Part shown: one piece after another, positions 33,655 to 42,081 of the stretch
How positions within the stretch are numbered: the first letter of the stretch is position 1
Layout: every line of letters starts with the position of its first letter
The notes under the pieces: generated by a model
Database searches by the model: none
The model's input: the letters and a program-made list of their open reading frames with translations, nothing else
Told to the model about the DNA's origin: nothing
Position numbers and translations under genes: made by a program
Source: Maritimibacter harenae
GTDB lineage: Bacteria; Pseudomonadota; Alphaproteobacteria; Rhodobacterales; Rhodobacteraceae
Direction of reading: 5' to 3'
NCBI RefSeq assembly: GCF_009882975.1
Contig: NZ_WTUX01000002.1
Span: 68,489-132,488, forward strand
Length of the DNA stretch: 64,000 bases

Positions 33655-35673
33655 ATGAGCAAGAGCTACCGCGTGTCCGCTGATATCGGCGGCACATTCA
33701 CAGATATTGTCTACCAGGACGTCGAAACCGGGCGCTGTGGCGCGACCAAGGTTCTCTCGACGCCGGACAACCCGGCCCTCGCTGTTCTGGAAGGCATCGA
33801 CTCCGTCCTGGGCGGCGATGGCGACATGGCCTTCTTCGTCCACGGCACCACCGTCGGCCTGAACGCGCTGCTCACCCGGCGCGGCTCCAAGATCGCGCTG
33901 GTGACGAACGAGAATTTCCGCGACATCTACACGATCCAGGGCAACGACCGGGGCGAGATCTTCTCGATCCGCTGGAACAAGCCGGAGCCGCTCACCCCGA
34001 TCGAGCACACCTACACGGTGGGCGGGCGCATCGCCGCCGACGGGACCGAGCTTGAGCCGCTGCGCCTGTCCGACCTCGACGCCCTGGTCGAAGCCTGCGG
34101 GCGCGAGAACTACGAGGCGATCGCCATTTCGCTCCTGTTCTCCTTCAACAACCCGGCCCACGAGATCGCCGTGCGCGACTACCTGCAGGAGCGGCTGCCG
34201 GACGTGCAGATTGTCCTGTCGCACAAGGTGTCGCCCGAGTGGCGCGAATTCGAACGCACCTCGACAACCGTGACGGACGCCTATCTCGCGCCCGTGGTGC
34301 GCAAGTACATCTCGACCCTCCAGGACGAGATGGGCGACCGGCTGCCCGACGGCGGCGCGCTTCACGTCATGGAGTCGAACGGCGGCGTGATGACGGCGGC
34401 GGCCGCGGCGGAAACGCCGCTCCAGACGCTGCTCTCCGGCCCCGTCGGCGGTGCGATCGGGGGCAAGGCGCTATCGGCCTCGACGGGGCGTCCGAACCTG
34501 ATCTGCGTGGACATGGGCGGCACGTCGTTCGACGCGTCGCTGGTGATCGACGGCCTGCCGTCCGCGTCGAACGAAGCCCATCTCGAGGGGCTACCGATCC
34601 AGATGTCGGTCGTCGATATCCACGTGATCGGCGCAGGCGGCGGCTCCATCGCCTGGAAAGAGGCCGGCGCGCTGCGCGTCGGTCCCCAATCGGCGGGCTC
34701 GACCCCCGGGCCGGTCTGCTACGGGCGCGGCGGCACCGAGCCGGTCGTCTCGGACGCGAACCTGGTCCTCGGACGCCTCGACGGCGCGAACTTCTCGGGC
34801 GGCGACATGACGCTCGACCGCGATGCGGCGGCCGCGGCGCTTGCCAAGCTTGGCGAAGACTTCGGCATGAACGCCGAGGAGATGGCGCGCGGCGTGATCG
34901 ATATCGTGAACGCCAAGATGGCCGACGCGATCCGCACCATCACCGTCCAGCGCGGCATCGACCCACGGGAATTCTCTCTCGTCGCCTTCGGGGGGGCAGG
35001 GCCCGCCCAGGCCGCGGCTCTGGCCGAGGAGTTGGAGATTTCCGAGGTCATCATCCCGGTCCACCCCGGCGCCTTCTCGGCCTGGGGGATGCTACAGACC
35101 GACGTGCGCCACGACTTCAAGGAAACGCTCTACAGCTTCTTGGACCTGATCGAACCCGAGACGATCGACACGGCTTTCGACCGGCTCGAGCAGAAGGGGC
35201 GCGACTACCTGTCCGAAGAAGGTATCGAGGGCGAGCGCGTCTCGTTCGAGCGCGCGATCGACTTCCGCTACTACGGCCAAGAGTACGTGCTGACCATCGC
35301 GCTCGACGACGGGCCCATCGACATGGACAAGGTGCGCGCCGACTTCGACGCGGCCTACGAACGGCAGTACGGGCACAACAGCCCGGAGAACCGCGTCGAG
35401 ATGGCCAACATCCGCCTCGCCGCGCTGGGCCGGCTCGAACGCCCGGACAATGCCCCGCCCGAACGGGAGGAGCCGAAACCGGCGCGCGAGCGGCAGGTCT
35501 GGTTCTCGGGCGAGCCCAGGACCACCGCCATCCTCGACCGCAACAGCCTTTCGGACGGTGAGAAGGTGCAAGGGCCTGCCATCATCGAAGAGGTGACCTC
35601 GACCACCCTGCTGCCCCCCGGCTGGACCGCCCAGCTGATCGACGGCGGCCACATGAGCCTTGTGAAGGAGTAA
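33655..35673 (+). CDS. hyuA: hydantoinase/oxoprolinase subunit A
   Basis: 672 residues. The N-terminal ASKHA-type nucleotide-binding opening is SADIGGTFTDIVYQD, with LLSGPVGGAIGG and VDMGGTSFDASLV further on. The C-terminal acetone carboxylase-like tail is present. HyuA subunits use ATP to activate a lactam or hydantoin ring, or a ketone in acetone carboxylases, together with HyuB. It lies in an operon with a CUT2-type transporter, so the substrate is presumably the imported compound. ATG 33655 is chosen because MSKSYRVSADIGG starts at the normal family position. Confidence 0.9.
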   Translation: MSKSYRVSADIGGTFTDIVYQDVETGRCGATKVLSTPDNPALAVLEGIDSVLGGDGDMAFFVHGTTVGLNALLTRRGSKIALVTNENFRDIYTIQGNDRGEIFSIRWNKPEPLTPIEHTYTVGGRIAADGTELEPLRLSDLDALVEACGRENYEAIAISLLFSFNNPAHEIAVRDYLQERLPDVQIVLSHKVSPEWREFERTSTTVTDAYLAPVVRKYISTLQDEMGDRLPDGGALHVMESNGGVMTAAAAAETPLQTLLSGPVGGAIGGKALSASTGRPNLICVDMGGTSFDASLVIDGLPSASNEAHLEGLPIQMSVVDIHVIGAGGGSIAWKEAGALRVGPQSAGSTPGPVCYGRGGTEPVVSDANLVLGRLDGANFSGGDMTLDRDAAAAALAKLGEDFGMNAEEMARGVIDIVNAKMADAIRTITVQRGIDPREFSLVAFGGAGPAQAAALAEELEISEVIIPVHPGAFSAWGMLQTDVRHDFKETLYSFLDLIEPETIDTAFDRLEQKGRDYLSEEGIEGERVSFERAIDFRYYGQEYVLTIALDDGPIDMDKVRADFDAAYERQYGHNSPENRVEMANIRLAALGRLERPDNAPPEREEPKPARERQVWFSGEPRTTAILDRNSLSDGEKVQGPAIIEEVTSTTLLPPGWTAQLIDGGHMSLVKE

Positions 35674-35678
35674 GCGAC

Positions 35679-37379
35679 ATGACCACGGCCGATCCAATCA
35701 CCACCGAAGTCGTCCGCAACTTCGTCATCTCCTGTGCACAGGACATGAACGCCTCGCTGTGGCGCTCCGCCCACTCGGCGATCATCTACGAAGGCAAGGA
35801 CAGCGCCGTCGCGCTCATGGACGAGCACGGCAACATGCTGGGCCAGTCGACCGGCGTACCGCTCTTCATCGGGGCCATCGACGTCTGCGTGCGCCACGTG
35901 AAGGACTACTACGGCGACGATATCCACGAAGGCGATATCTTCATCATGAACGACAGCTACATGCAGGGCACGCACCTGCATGACGTGACCGCCATCGGGC
36001 CGATCTTCCACGAGGGCGACCTGGTGGGCTTCGGGGCCGCGCGGGCGCACTGGAACGACATCGGCGCGATGGACCCGGGCTCGACCATGTCTTCGACCGA
36101 CATCTACCAGGAGGGTTTGCGCCTCGGGCCGACACGGATCGTGAGCCGGGGCCAGCGCGTGCGCGAGTGGTACGACCACCTCAAGCTCAACACCCGCCTC
36201 GAAGGCGCCACCATCGGTGACCTGGGCGCGCAGATCGCCGCGATCCGCACCGGCGAGCGGCGGCTGGGCCAGCTTCTGAACAAGATCGGCGCCGACACGT
36301 ACCGTGCGGCCTGCCAGAACATCTTCGAGCAGGCGCGCCACATGGACCGCGAAGCCATCGCGGCGATCAAGGACGGCACCTGGAGCCGCGAGGGGTTCCT
36401 CGACAACGACGGCGTCGGCACCGATCCGGTGAAGGTGAAACTCACCCTGACGGTGAAGGGCGAGGAGCTGATCGTGGATCTCACCGGCACTTCCGGGCCG
36501 GTCGCGGGGTCGGTGAACTGCGGGGCGAGCCAGACGGAGTCGCTCCTGCGGCTGGCCTACAAGACCATGATCTCGCCCGACCGCGCGATCACCGGCGGCT
36601 CGTTCGAGACGATGAACGTGATCCTGCCCGACGAGTGCATGTTCAACGCCCGTGAACCCGCGGCCTGCGAATGGTACTTCACCGGGCTCGGGCTCCTGGC
36701 AGACCTGTTCATCTCCTGCCTGTCCGAGGCGATGCCGGAACGCTCGACAGCCGCGCATTACGGCGACTCGATGGTGGTCGGCTTTTTCTCCGTCGATCCC
36801 AAGCGCGGGCAGTGGATCTCGATCGAGCCGACCGCGGGCGGCTGGGGCGGCCGGGCCGACAGCGACGGCGAAAGCGCGCTGATCAACCTGGTCAACGGCG
36901 GCTTCCGCAACATCCCCGCCGAGGTCATGGAGACGAAGTTCCCGGTCCGGCTCGAGGAGTTCTCGATCCGCCCCGACAGCGCGGGGCCGGGACAGCATCG
37001 CGGCGGCTTCGGCGTCATCCGGCGCTACCGGATGCTCGAGGATTGCTACGGGGCGATCTGGTTCGAACGCTCGAAGACCCCGGCCTGGGGCCTGAACGGC
37101 GGCGGCGACGGGCAAGGGCCTGAAATCACGCTGAGCTTCCCCGACAGCGACACGGAGCATCCGCTCAAGATGCGCGCCCGCGCGCTGCCCGCCCGCACGG
37201 TCGTCGAAACCCGTACCGGCGGGGGCGGCGGCAACGGTGACCCGATGAAACGCGCCTTCGACGACGTCGCGCGTGACGTCCGGCGCGGGCTGGTCAGCCG
37301 CGAGGCGGCCAAGCGCGACTACGGCGTGGTGATCGCGGCGGACGGTTCCGTCGACCGCGACGCCTCGGTGGCCCGGTGA
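35679..37379 (+). CDS. hyuB: hydantoinase/oxoprolinase subunit B
   Basis: 566 residues, HyuB family, full length. It has the characteristic segments NDSYMQGTHLHDVTAIGPIF, LTGTSGPVAGSVNCG and, near the end, RTGGGGGNGDP. It starts 5 bp after hyuA and its stop overlaps the GTG start of the transporter ATPase, so all five genes are one unit. It forms the ATP-dependent ring-opening (or carboxylating) enzyme with HyuA. No third, gamma subunit of acetone carboxylase is visible, which favours a hydantoinase or oxoprolinase-type reaction. Confidence 0.9.
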   Translation: MTTADPITTEVVRNFVISCAQDMNASLWRSAHSAIIYEGKDSAVALMDEHGNMLGQSTGVPLFIGAIDVCVRHVKDYYGDDIHEGDIFIMNDSYMQGTHLHDVTAIGPIFHEGDLVGFGAARAHWNDIGAMDPGSTMSSTDIYQEGLRLGPTRIVSRGQRVREWYDHLKLNTRLEGATIGDLGAQIAAIRTGERRLGQLLNKIGADTYRAACQNIFEQARHMDREAIAAIKDGTWSREGFLDNDGVGTDPVKVKLTLTVKGEELIVDLTGTSGPVAGSVNCGASQTESLLRLAYKTMISPDRAITGGSFETMNVILPDECMFNAREPAACEWYFTGLGLLADLFISCLSEAMPERSTAAHYGDSMVVGFFSVDPKRGQWISIEPTAGGWGGRADSDGESALINLVNGGFRNIPAEVMETKFPVRLEEFSIRPDSAGPGQHRGGFGVIRRYRMLEDCYGAIWFERSKTPAWGLNGGGDGQGPEITLSFPDSDTEHPLKMRARALPARTVVETRTGGGGGNGDPMKRAFDDVARDVRRGLVSREAAKRDYGVVIAADGSVDRDASVAR

Positions 37380-38884
37380 ATGCCGACGCCATCCTGTCGG
37401 TGCGCGGCATCGGCGTGCGCTTCGGTGATGTCGAGGTCCTCTCCGGCGTGGACCTCGACATCCGCCCGGGCGAAATCCACGGCCTGATCGGCGAGAACGG
37501 CGCGGGCAAGTCGACGCTGGGCAAGGTGCTCGGCGGCTACTACCGCGCCACCCGCGGCGAGATTGCCGTCAACGGCCGCACGCAGGATCGCTGGGACACG
37601 CCCACGGCGCTCGCCAACGGCGTGGCGATCATGCACCAGGAATTGCAGCTCGTTCCGGCACTCACCACGGCGCAGAACGTGTTTCTCGGGCTGGAGGACC
37701 ACCGCCGCGGCGTGCTCCGGCGCACCGAGGCGGACCGGCTTGCCGCCCTGATGGAGGAAAGCGGCCTACACGTGGAGCCGAACGCGCTGGCCGCGCATCT
37801 GACGATCGCTGAACAGCAGAAGATCGAGATCCTGCGCGCGCTGGCACGCGAGGCGCGGGTGATCGTCATGGACGAACCGACGGCCTCGCTTTCGAAGGCC
37901 GAGATCGACCAGCTCCACCGCATCATGCGCCAGCTGCGCGACGAGGGGCGGTCGGTCATCTACGTGACCCATTTCCTCGACGACGTGCTCGATGTCACCG
38001 ACCGGGTGACGGTGTTGCGCAACGGCGAACTCGTGCAGACCCGCGATACGGCGGGAGAGACCAAGGCGAGCCTCGTGTCTGCCATGCTGGGCGGGGTGAA
38101 ATCCGAAACGCTCTACCCGCCCAAACCCCGCGACGTGGGCGAGGTCGTGCTGTCCGTGCGCGACCTGTTCTCGCCCAACGGCACGCGGGTCGACCAGCTC
38201 GAGATCCGGGCCGGAGAGATCGTCGGGCTGGCCGGGCTCGTGGGCGCCGGGCGAACCGAGATCGCGCGCGCCATCATCGGGGCAGACCGCGCCCAGGGCA
38301 CGGTCGAGATCGGCGGTCAGCCATTGCAGAACCGCAGCATCAGCGGCGCGACCGAGGCGGGCGTCGTCATGGTGCCCGAGGACCGGCGGGGCCAGGGCCT
38401 TGTCATGTCGCTGCCGGTGCGCGCGAACATCTCGCTGCCGCACCTTGGCCGCGTCGCCCGCGGCGGCGTGGTCGCGCAGAAGACAGAACGCGGCATCGCG
38501 AAAAGGCTGATCGAGCAACTCGACGTGCGCCCCGCGATCCTCGACGGCGACGTGTCGAATTATTCCGGGGGCAACCAGCAGAAGGTGCTGATCGGCAAAT
38601 GGCTGGCCGGTGACCCGCGCGTCCTGATCCTCGACGAACCCTCGCGCGGTGTCGATGTCGGCGCGCGCGAGACGATCCACAACGAGATCGTCCGGCTCGC
38701 GAAGTCGGGCGTCGCGATCCTGCTCATTTCCAGCGAGATCGAGGAAGTGCTGGGGCTCGCAACGCGGGCCTTCCTGGTCGATCGCGGCACGCTCGTGGAC
38801 GAGATCGACCCCGACCGGGTGAACGTCGGCGACGTGCTGACGGCCCTGTTCAACCACCAAGGCATGAAGGACGGCGTGACATGA
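37376..38884 (+). CDS. CUT2/ribose-type ABC transporter ATP-binding protein (two ATPase domains)
   Basis: 502 residues, RbsA-type tandem ATPase. The first half has Walker A GENGAGKST, a weak signature region (LTIAEQQKIEILRAL) and Walker B VIVMDEPTASLS. The second half has the degenerate Walker A position GLVGAGRTE, signature YSGGNQQKVLIGKWL and VLILDEPSRGVDVG. This asymmetry is normal for the family. GTG 37376 overlaps the hyuB stop by four bases. Confidence 0.92.
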   Translation: MNADAILSVRGIGVRFGDVEVLSGVDLDIRPGEIHGLIGENGAGKSTLGKVLGGYYRATRGEIAVNGRTQDRWDTPTALANGVAIMHQELQLVPALTTAQNVFLGLEDHRRGVLRRTEADRLAALMEESGLHVEPNALAAHLTIAEQQKIEILRALAREARVIVMDEPTASLSKAEIDQLHRIMRQLRDEGRSVIYVTHFLDDVLDVTDRVTVLRNGELVQTRDTAGETKASLVSAMLGGVKSETLYPPKPRDVGEVVLSVRDLFSPNGTRVDQLEIRAGEIVGLAGLVGAGRTEIARAIIGADRAQGTVEIGGQPLQNRSISGATEAGVVMVPEDRRGQGLVMSLPVRANISLPHLGRVARGGVVAQKTERGIAKRLIEQLDVRPAILDGDVSNYSGGNQQKVLIGKWLAGDPRVLILDEPSRGVDVGARETIHNEIVRLAKSGVAILLISSEIEEVLGLATRAFLVDRGTLVDEIDPDRVNVGDVLTALFNHQGMKDGVT

Positions 38885-39816
38885 CACGGGACCGCATTTT
38901 CACTTTCCTGCAGACCTACGCGGTTCTGGTTCTCATCGTTCTGCTGATGGCGGTGCTTTCGGTGTCCTCCGACAGCTTCCTGACCGCGCGCAACCTGCTC
39001 AACATCCTCAACCAGAACGCGCCGCTCGCCATCATGGCCTCGGCGATGACGCTGGTCATCATCGTGGGCGGCTTCGACCTGTCCGTCGGCGCGATCTTCG
39101 CGATGGGGTCGGTCACCTCTGCGTGGCTCGCGGTCAATGTCGATCCCTACCTGGGTCTCGCGCTCGCCCCGCTGGTCGGGTTCCTGCTGGGCTGCGCGAA
39201 CGGGATCGTCATCACCGCGCTCAAGGTGCATTCCTTCCTCGCCACGATCGCCACCGCGCTGATCTTCAAAGGCATCGCCATCGCGGTGTCGGACGGCCGC
39301 CTGATCTCGGCCCGGATCGACGCCTTCACCTGGCTCGGCCGCGAACGGTTCCTGGGTGTCTTCAACGCGATCTGGCTTATGGTCATATTCGCGGTGCTGC
39401 TGACCTTCCTGCTCAACCGCACCACGTTGGGGCGGCGCATCTTCGCAGTCGGCGGGAACGAAGAGGCAGCGATCCTGTCGGGCATCCGGACCAACCGGGT
39501 CAAGATCGCGGCCTTTTCGCTTGCCGGTCTCGCCGCGGGGCTTGCCGCGATCATCGCCACCTCGCGCGTCGCGCTGGGGCAGGCGTCGGCAGGCGAGGGG
39601 ATGGAGCTCCAGGCCATCGCCGCCGTCATCCTGGGCGGGACGAGCATCTATGGCGGGCAGGGGGCCGTGTGGCGCTCGGTGGCCGGGGTGTTCCTGCTGG
39701 CGCTGGTCAACAACGGGTTCAACATCCTCAGCATCGACCCCTTCTTCCGCGACCTGACGATGGGCCTGATCATCCTCGCAGCCCTCGGCATCTCCGCTAT
39801 CGGCCAACGGCGCTGA
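38881..39816 (+). CDS. CUT2/ribose-type ABC transporter permease
   Basis: 311 residues, RbsC-like with eight to ten hydrophobic segments. Family motifs include IIVGGFDLSVGAIFAMGS and AVGGNEEAAILSGIRTNRVK. It overlaps the ATPase by four bases and is the last gene of the hydantoinase/transporter operon. Confidence 0.92.
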   Translation: MTRDRIFTFLQTYAVLVLIVLLMAVLSVSSDSFLTARNLLNILNQNAPLAIMASAMTLVIIVGGFDLSVGAIFAMGSVTSAWLAVNVDPYLGLALAPLVGFLLGCANGIVITALKVHSFLATIATALIFKGIAIAVSDGRLISARIDAFTWLGRERFLGVFNAIWLMVIFAVLLTFLLNRTTLGRRIFAVGGNEEAAILSGIRTNRVKIAAFSLAGLAAGLAAIIATSRVALGQASAGEGMELQAIAAVILGGTSIYGGQGAVWRSVAGVFLLALVNNGFNILSIDPFFRDLTMGLIILAALGISAIGQRR

Positions 39817-40054
39817 CGGAGCTTCAAAAAGGCCACCGGATCGCGGGCGCCTGGCGAAAAGGGGGCCGGAGGGGTGCGACAGCATCCTCCGCCCCCGGCG
39901 CACCATGCGGCTCATGTCGCCAGCGCTCAAATCTTGGGCTTGGCGCCCGCACATTCAGCAGGGTGCGCCGCAAACCGGACGCGCAGCCGCCCATCCCGGC
40001 ACGCGGCACCGGGTTCCTTTTTACATTCCCCGAGGGCTGCGTTTGCTGTGGCGC
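39817..40054. other. intergenic gap with strong hairpin between hydantoinase and nas clusters
   Basis: 238-bp gap. A stable hairpin, GGGGG-C-CGGAGG with CCTCCG-CCCCC (one bulged C), spans 39861-39896. It may end the hydantoinase operon, although no T-run follows. No convincing promoter or ribosome-binding site is evident in front of nasT. Confidence 0.45.
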
Positions 40055-40639
40055 ATGAACGGCCCTCTTTCCATCGCAGTGATCGAGAACGACCCGGACC
40101 GGGCGGCGCTCATCTCCGAGAGCCTGCACGCCACGGGCAACGTCGAGGTGCACGTACTGACCGGGGCCGCGGACCTGGCCGAGCACATCACCGGGCTCAA
40201 TCCCGACGTCGTGCTGATCGACATCGCGAACCCGTCGCGCGACATGCTCGAAGCGATGGCGATGGCCACGGGACCGCTCGAACGGCCGGTGGCCATGTTC
40301 GTTGACCGGTCGGACGAAAGCCTCACGCGCGCGGCGATCGAGGCGGGGGTGTCCGCCTACGTCGTGGACGGGCTGCATTCGGACCGGCTCAAGCCGATAC
40401 TCGATGCGGCCGTGTCGCGTTTCAACATGTTCAGCCGGATGCGTACCGAGCTCGAGACCACCAAGCGCGCGCTCGAGGAGCGCAAGGTGATCGACCGTGC
40501 CAAGGGCCTCCTGATGAAGGCGCGGGGCATCGACGAAGACGAAGCCTACGCGCTTCTGCGCAAGACGGCGATGGACCAGGGCAAGCGCCTGGCCGACGTG
40601 GCGCAGGCGCTCGTCACCACCTTCGGGCTCCTGTCATGA
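40055..40639 (+). CDS. nasT: ANTAR-domain antitermination regulator NasT
   Basis: 194 residues. A pseudo-receiver domain (1-120) starts IAVIENDPDRAALI and is followed by a coiled coil and a C-terminal ANTAR RNA-binding domain (about 130-194; ALEERKVIDRAKGLLMKARG, then IDEDEAYALLRKTAMDQGKRLADVAQALV). NasT binds leader RNA hairpins and prevents premature termination of nitrate assimilation transcripts when nitrate frees it from NasS. nasS follows with a four-base overlap, and a matching leader lies at 41915-42039. ATG 40055 is chosen from the receiver start; its ribosome-binding site is poor. Confidence 0.93.
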   Translation: MNGPLSIAVIENDPDRAALISESLHATGNVEVHVLTGAADLAEHITGLNPDVVLIDIANPSRDMLEAMAMATGPLERPVAMFVDRSDESLTRAAIEAGVSAYVVDGLHSDRLKPILDAAVSRFNMFSRMRTELETTKRALEERKVIDRAKGLLMKARGIDEDEAYALLRKTAMDQGKRLADVAQALVTTFGLLS

Positions 40640-41838
40640 GGGGCCCCGCGCTTTCGGTCGGGTTCATCCCGCTGGTCGATGCCGCGCCGCTTGTGGTGGC
40701 CCAGGAGATGGGCTTTGCCGCGCAGGAGGGGCTGGCGCTGGACCTGGTGCGCGCGCCGTCCTGGTCCTCGCTGCGCGATCTGCTGGTCTTCGGCCGCGTG
40801 GATGCGGCCCACATGCTGTCGCCGGTGCCGGTCGCCGCGGCGCTCGGCGTCGGGGGCAACACGACAGCGCTCTCGGCCATCTCGGTCCTGTCGGTGAACG
40901 GCAACGTGGTCGGCGTGAACCTTGCGCTTGCGCAGCGGCTGCGCGACGCGGGGCACGGCTTCGATTTTCGTGACGCGGCCGCCGCGGGCCGGGCGCTGAT
41001 CGCTGCCGCGCGGGGGCCGCTCCGGGTCGGTGTGCCGTTCCCGTTCTCCATGCACGCGGAACTGCTCTACTACTGGCTGTCCGCCCTCGGTCTTCCCGCA
41101 CCGCAGGGCGTCGACATCCGGACCGTTCCGCCTCCACTGATGGCCGAGGCGCTGAAGGCGGGCGAGATCGACGCGTTCTGCGTGGGTGAGCCCTGGGGGT
41201 CGATCGCGGTGGAGCAGGGCGTCGGCGCGCTCCTTCTGCCGGGATCGGCGATCTGGTCGTTCGCCCCGGAAAAGGTGCTTGCCGTCCGCGAAGACTGGGC
41301 CGCGTCCGAGCCCGAGCTTTCCGCACGCCTGATCCGCGCGGTCTGGCACGCGGGGCGGTGGCTCGCGAACCCCGACAGCCGGGTGCTGGCCGCCGAACTG
41401 CTGGCCCGCCCCGAATTCCTCGATCTGCCGCCCGAGATCATCGACCGGGCGCTGTCGGGCACCTTCACCGTGGCACCGACCGGTGAGCAGCGGCAGGTCG
41501 ACGGGTTTGTCGAGTTCCACCGGGGGGCGGCGACCTTCCCGTGGCGCAGCCAGGCGCAATGGATCGCCCATCAGCTGGCCGCGCGCATGGGGCTCGACCG
41601 GACCGTCGCCGTGGAGAAGGCCAAGGGCGTGTTCCGCCCCGACCTCTATCGCGCCGCGCTGGAGGGAATCGCCCCGGACCTGCCGGGCGCCTCGTCCAAG
41701 ATCGAGGGGGCCGTGGAGGTCGAAACCCCGGTCGCGAGCGGCTCCGGCCGCCTCTTCCTTCCGCCGGATACCTTCTTCGACCGGCGCAGTTTTGACCCCG
41801 ATGCCATCATCGCCCCGAAAAATCTGCACAGGAACTGA
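40636..41838 (+). CDS. nasS: nitrate sensor NasS (cytoplasmic NrtA-like)
   Basis: 400 residues of the NrtA/CmpA fold without a signal peptide: it begins directly with LSVGFIPLVDAAPLVVAQEMGF. The ligand-site motif PPPLMAEALKAGEIDAFCVGEPW is conserved. In the NasS-NasT systems known from Paracoccus, Azotobacter and Bradyrhizobium, NasS holds NasT inactive until nitrate or nitrite binds. Overlap of four bases with nasT fits stoichiometric production. It is followed by the nrtA leader. Confidence 0.92.
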   Translation: MRGPALSVGFIPLVDAAPLVVAQEMGFAAQEGLALDLVRAPSWSSLRDLLVFGRVDAAHMLSPVPVAAALGVGGNTTALSAISVLSVNGNVVGVNLALAQRLRDAGHGFDFRDAAAAGRALIAAARGPLRVGVPFPFSMHAELLYYWLSALGLPAPQGVDIRTVPPPLMAEALKAGEIDAFCVGEPWGSIAVEQGVGALLLPGSAIWSFAPEKVLAVREDWAASEPELSARLIRAVWHAGRWLANPDSRVLAAELLARPEFLDLPPEIIDRALSGTFTVAPTGEQRQVDGFVEFHRGAATFPWRSQAQWIAHQLAARMGLDRTVAVEKAKGVFRPDLYRAALEGIAPDLPGASSKIEGAVEVETPVASGSGRLFLPPDTFFDRRSFDPDAIIAPKNLHRN

Positions 41839-41869
41839 GCATTTTCTGCATCGCGGCAATTTTCCCGCG

Positions 41870-41882
41870 CCGTGGGCCACGG
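41870..41882. promoter_or_regulatory. palindrome in upstream region of nrtA leader
   Basis: Perfect inverted repeat CCGTGG-G-CCACGG, 30 bp before the leader hairpins. It may be a protein-binding site in the nrtA promoter or an extra RNA hairpin whose right arm could also pair with CGTGG at 41915. Role unknown. Confidence 0.35.
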
Positions 41883-41914
41883 CCCGATTGCACGCCGGGG
41901 TGTCGCGGGGGCAA

Positions 41915-41949
41915 CGTGGAAACCAGACGGACAACGATGTCCGCCCACG
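41915..41949 (+). ncRNA. ANTAR target hairpin P1 in nrtA leader
   Basis: The inner stem CGGAC (41928-41932) / GTCCG (41939-41943) closes the hexaloop AACGAT with A at position 1 and G at position 4, the known ANTAR recognition pattern. An outer stem CGTGG (41915-41919) / CCACG (41945-41949) can extend it with an asymmetric internal loop. NasT is the predicted ligand. Confidence 0.7.
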
Positions 41950-41977
41950 GAATTCTCCCAGTGACTGGGACACACCT

Positions 41978-41991
41978 GAGCAAAGCCGCTC
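41978..41991 (+). ncRNA. ANTAR target hairpin P2 overlapping terminator
   Basis: Stem GAGC / GCTC with hexaloop AAAGCC (A at position 1, G at position 4). Bases 41984-41991 are also needed for the left arm of the terminator, so P2 and the terminator are mutually exclusive. This is the antiterminator arrangement known for ANTAR-controlled leaders. Confidence 0.7.
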
Positions 41992-42039
41992 GAACCGCGT
42001 CGCGACCTCCCTCCGCGACGAAGTTCGGACGGCTTTTTT
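41984..42039 (+). terminator. leader terminator upstream of nrtA
   Basis: Long hairpin made of AGCCG/CGGCT, CGAAC/GTTCG and CGTCGCG/CGCGACG, separated by two-base mismatches, with a nine-base loop at 42005-42013. It ends in a run of six T (42034-42039). It lies 43 bp before nrtA, so it acts as an attenuator of the nitrate operon. Confidence 0.88.
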
Positions 42040-42081
42040 CGTTTCGGGCCCCGGCCCGCGAGACACAAGGAAACCTGACGC

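Noticed and set aside
33655-37379. Acetone carboxylase alpha/beta subunits
   Set aside because: HyuA and HyuB are related to acetone carboxylase, but no gamma-subunit gene follows and the pair lies inside a solute transporter operon.
41870-41895. Sigma-54 promoter before nrtA
   Set aside because: GG and GC dinucleotides are present near TTGCAC but not at N10 spacing.
41956-41970. Hairpin TCCCAG-TGA-CTGGGA as an ANTAR target
   Set aside because: The loop can be 3, 5 or 7 bases but not the hexaloop with A1 and G4. Hairpins on both sides fit the rule, so this is only a spacer hairpin.
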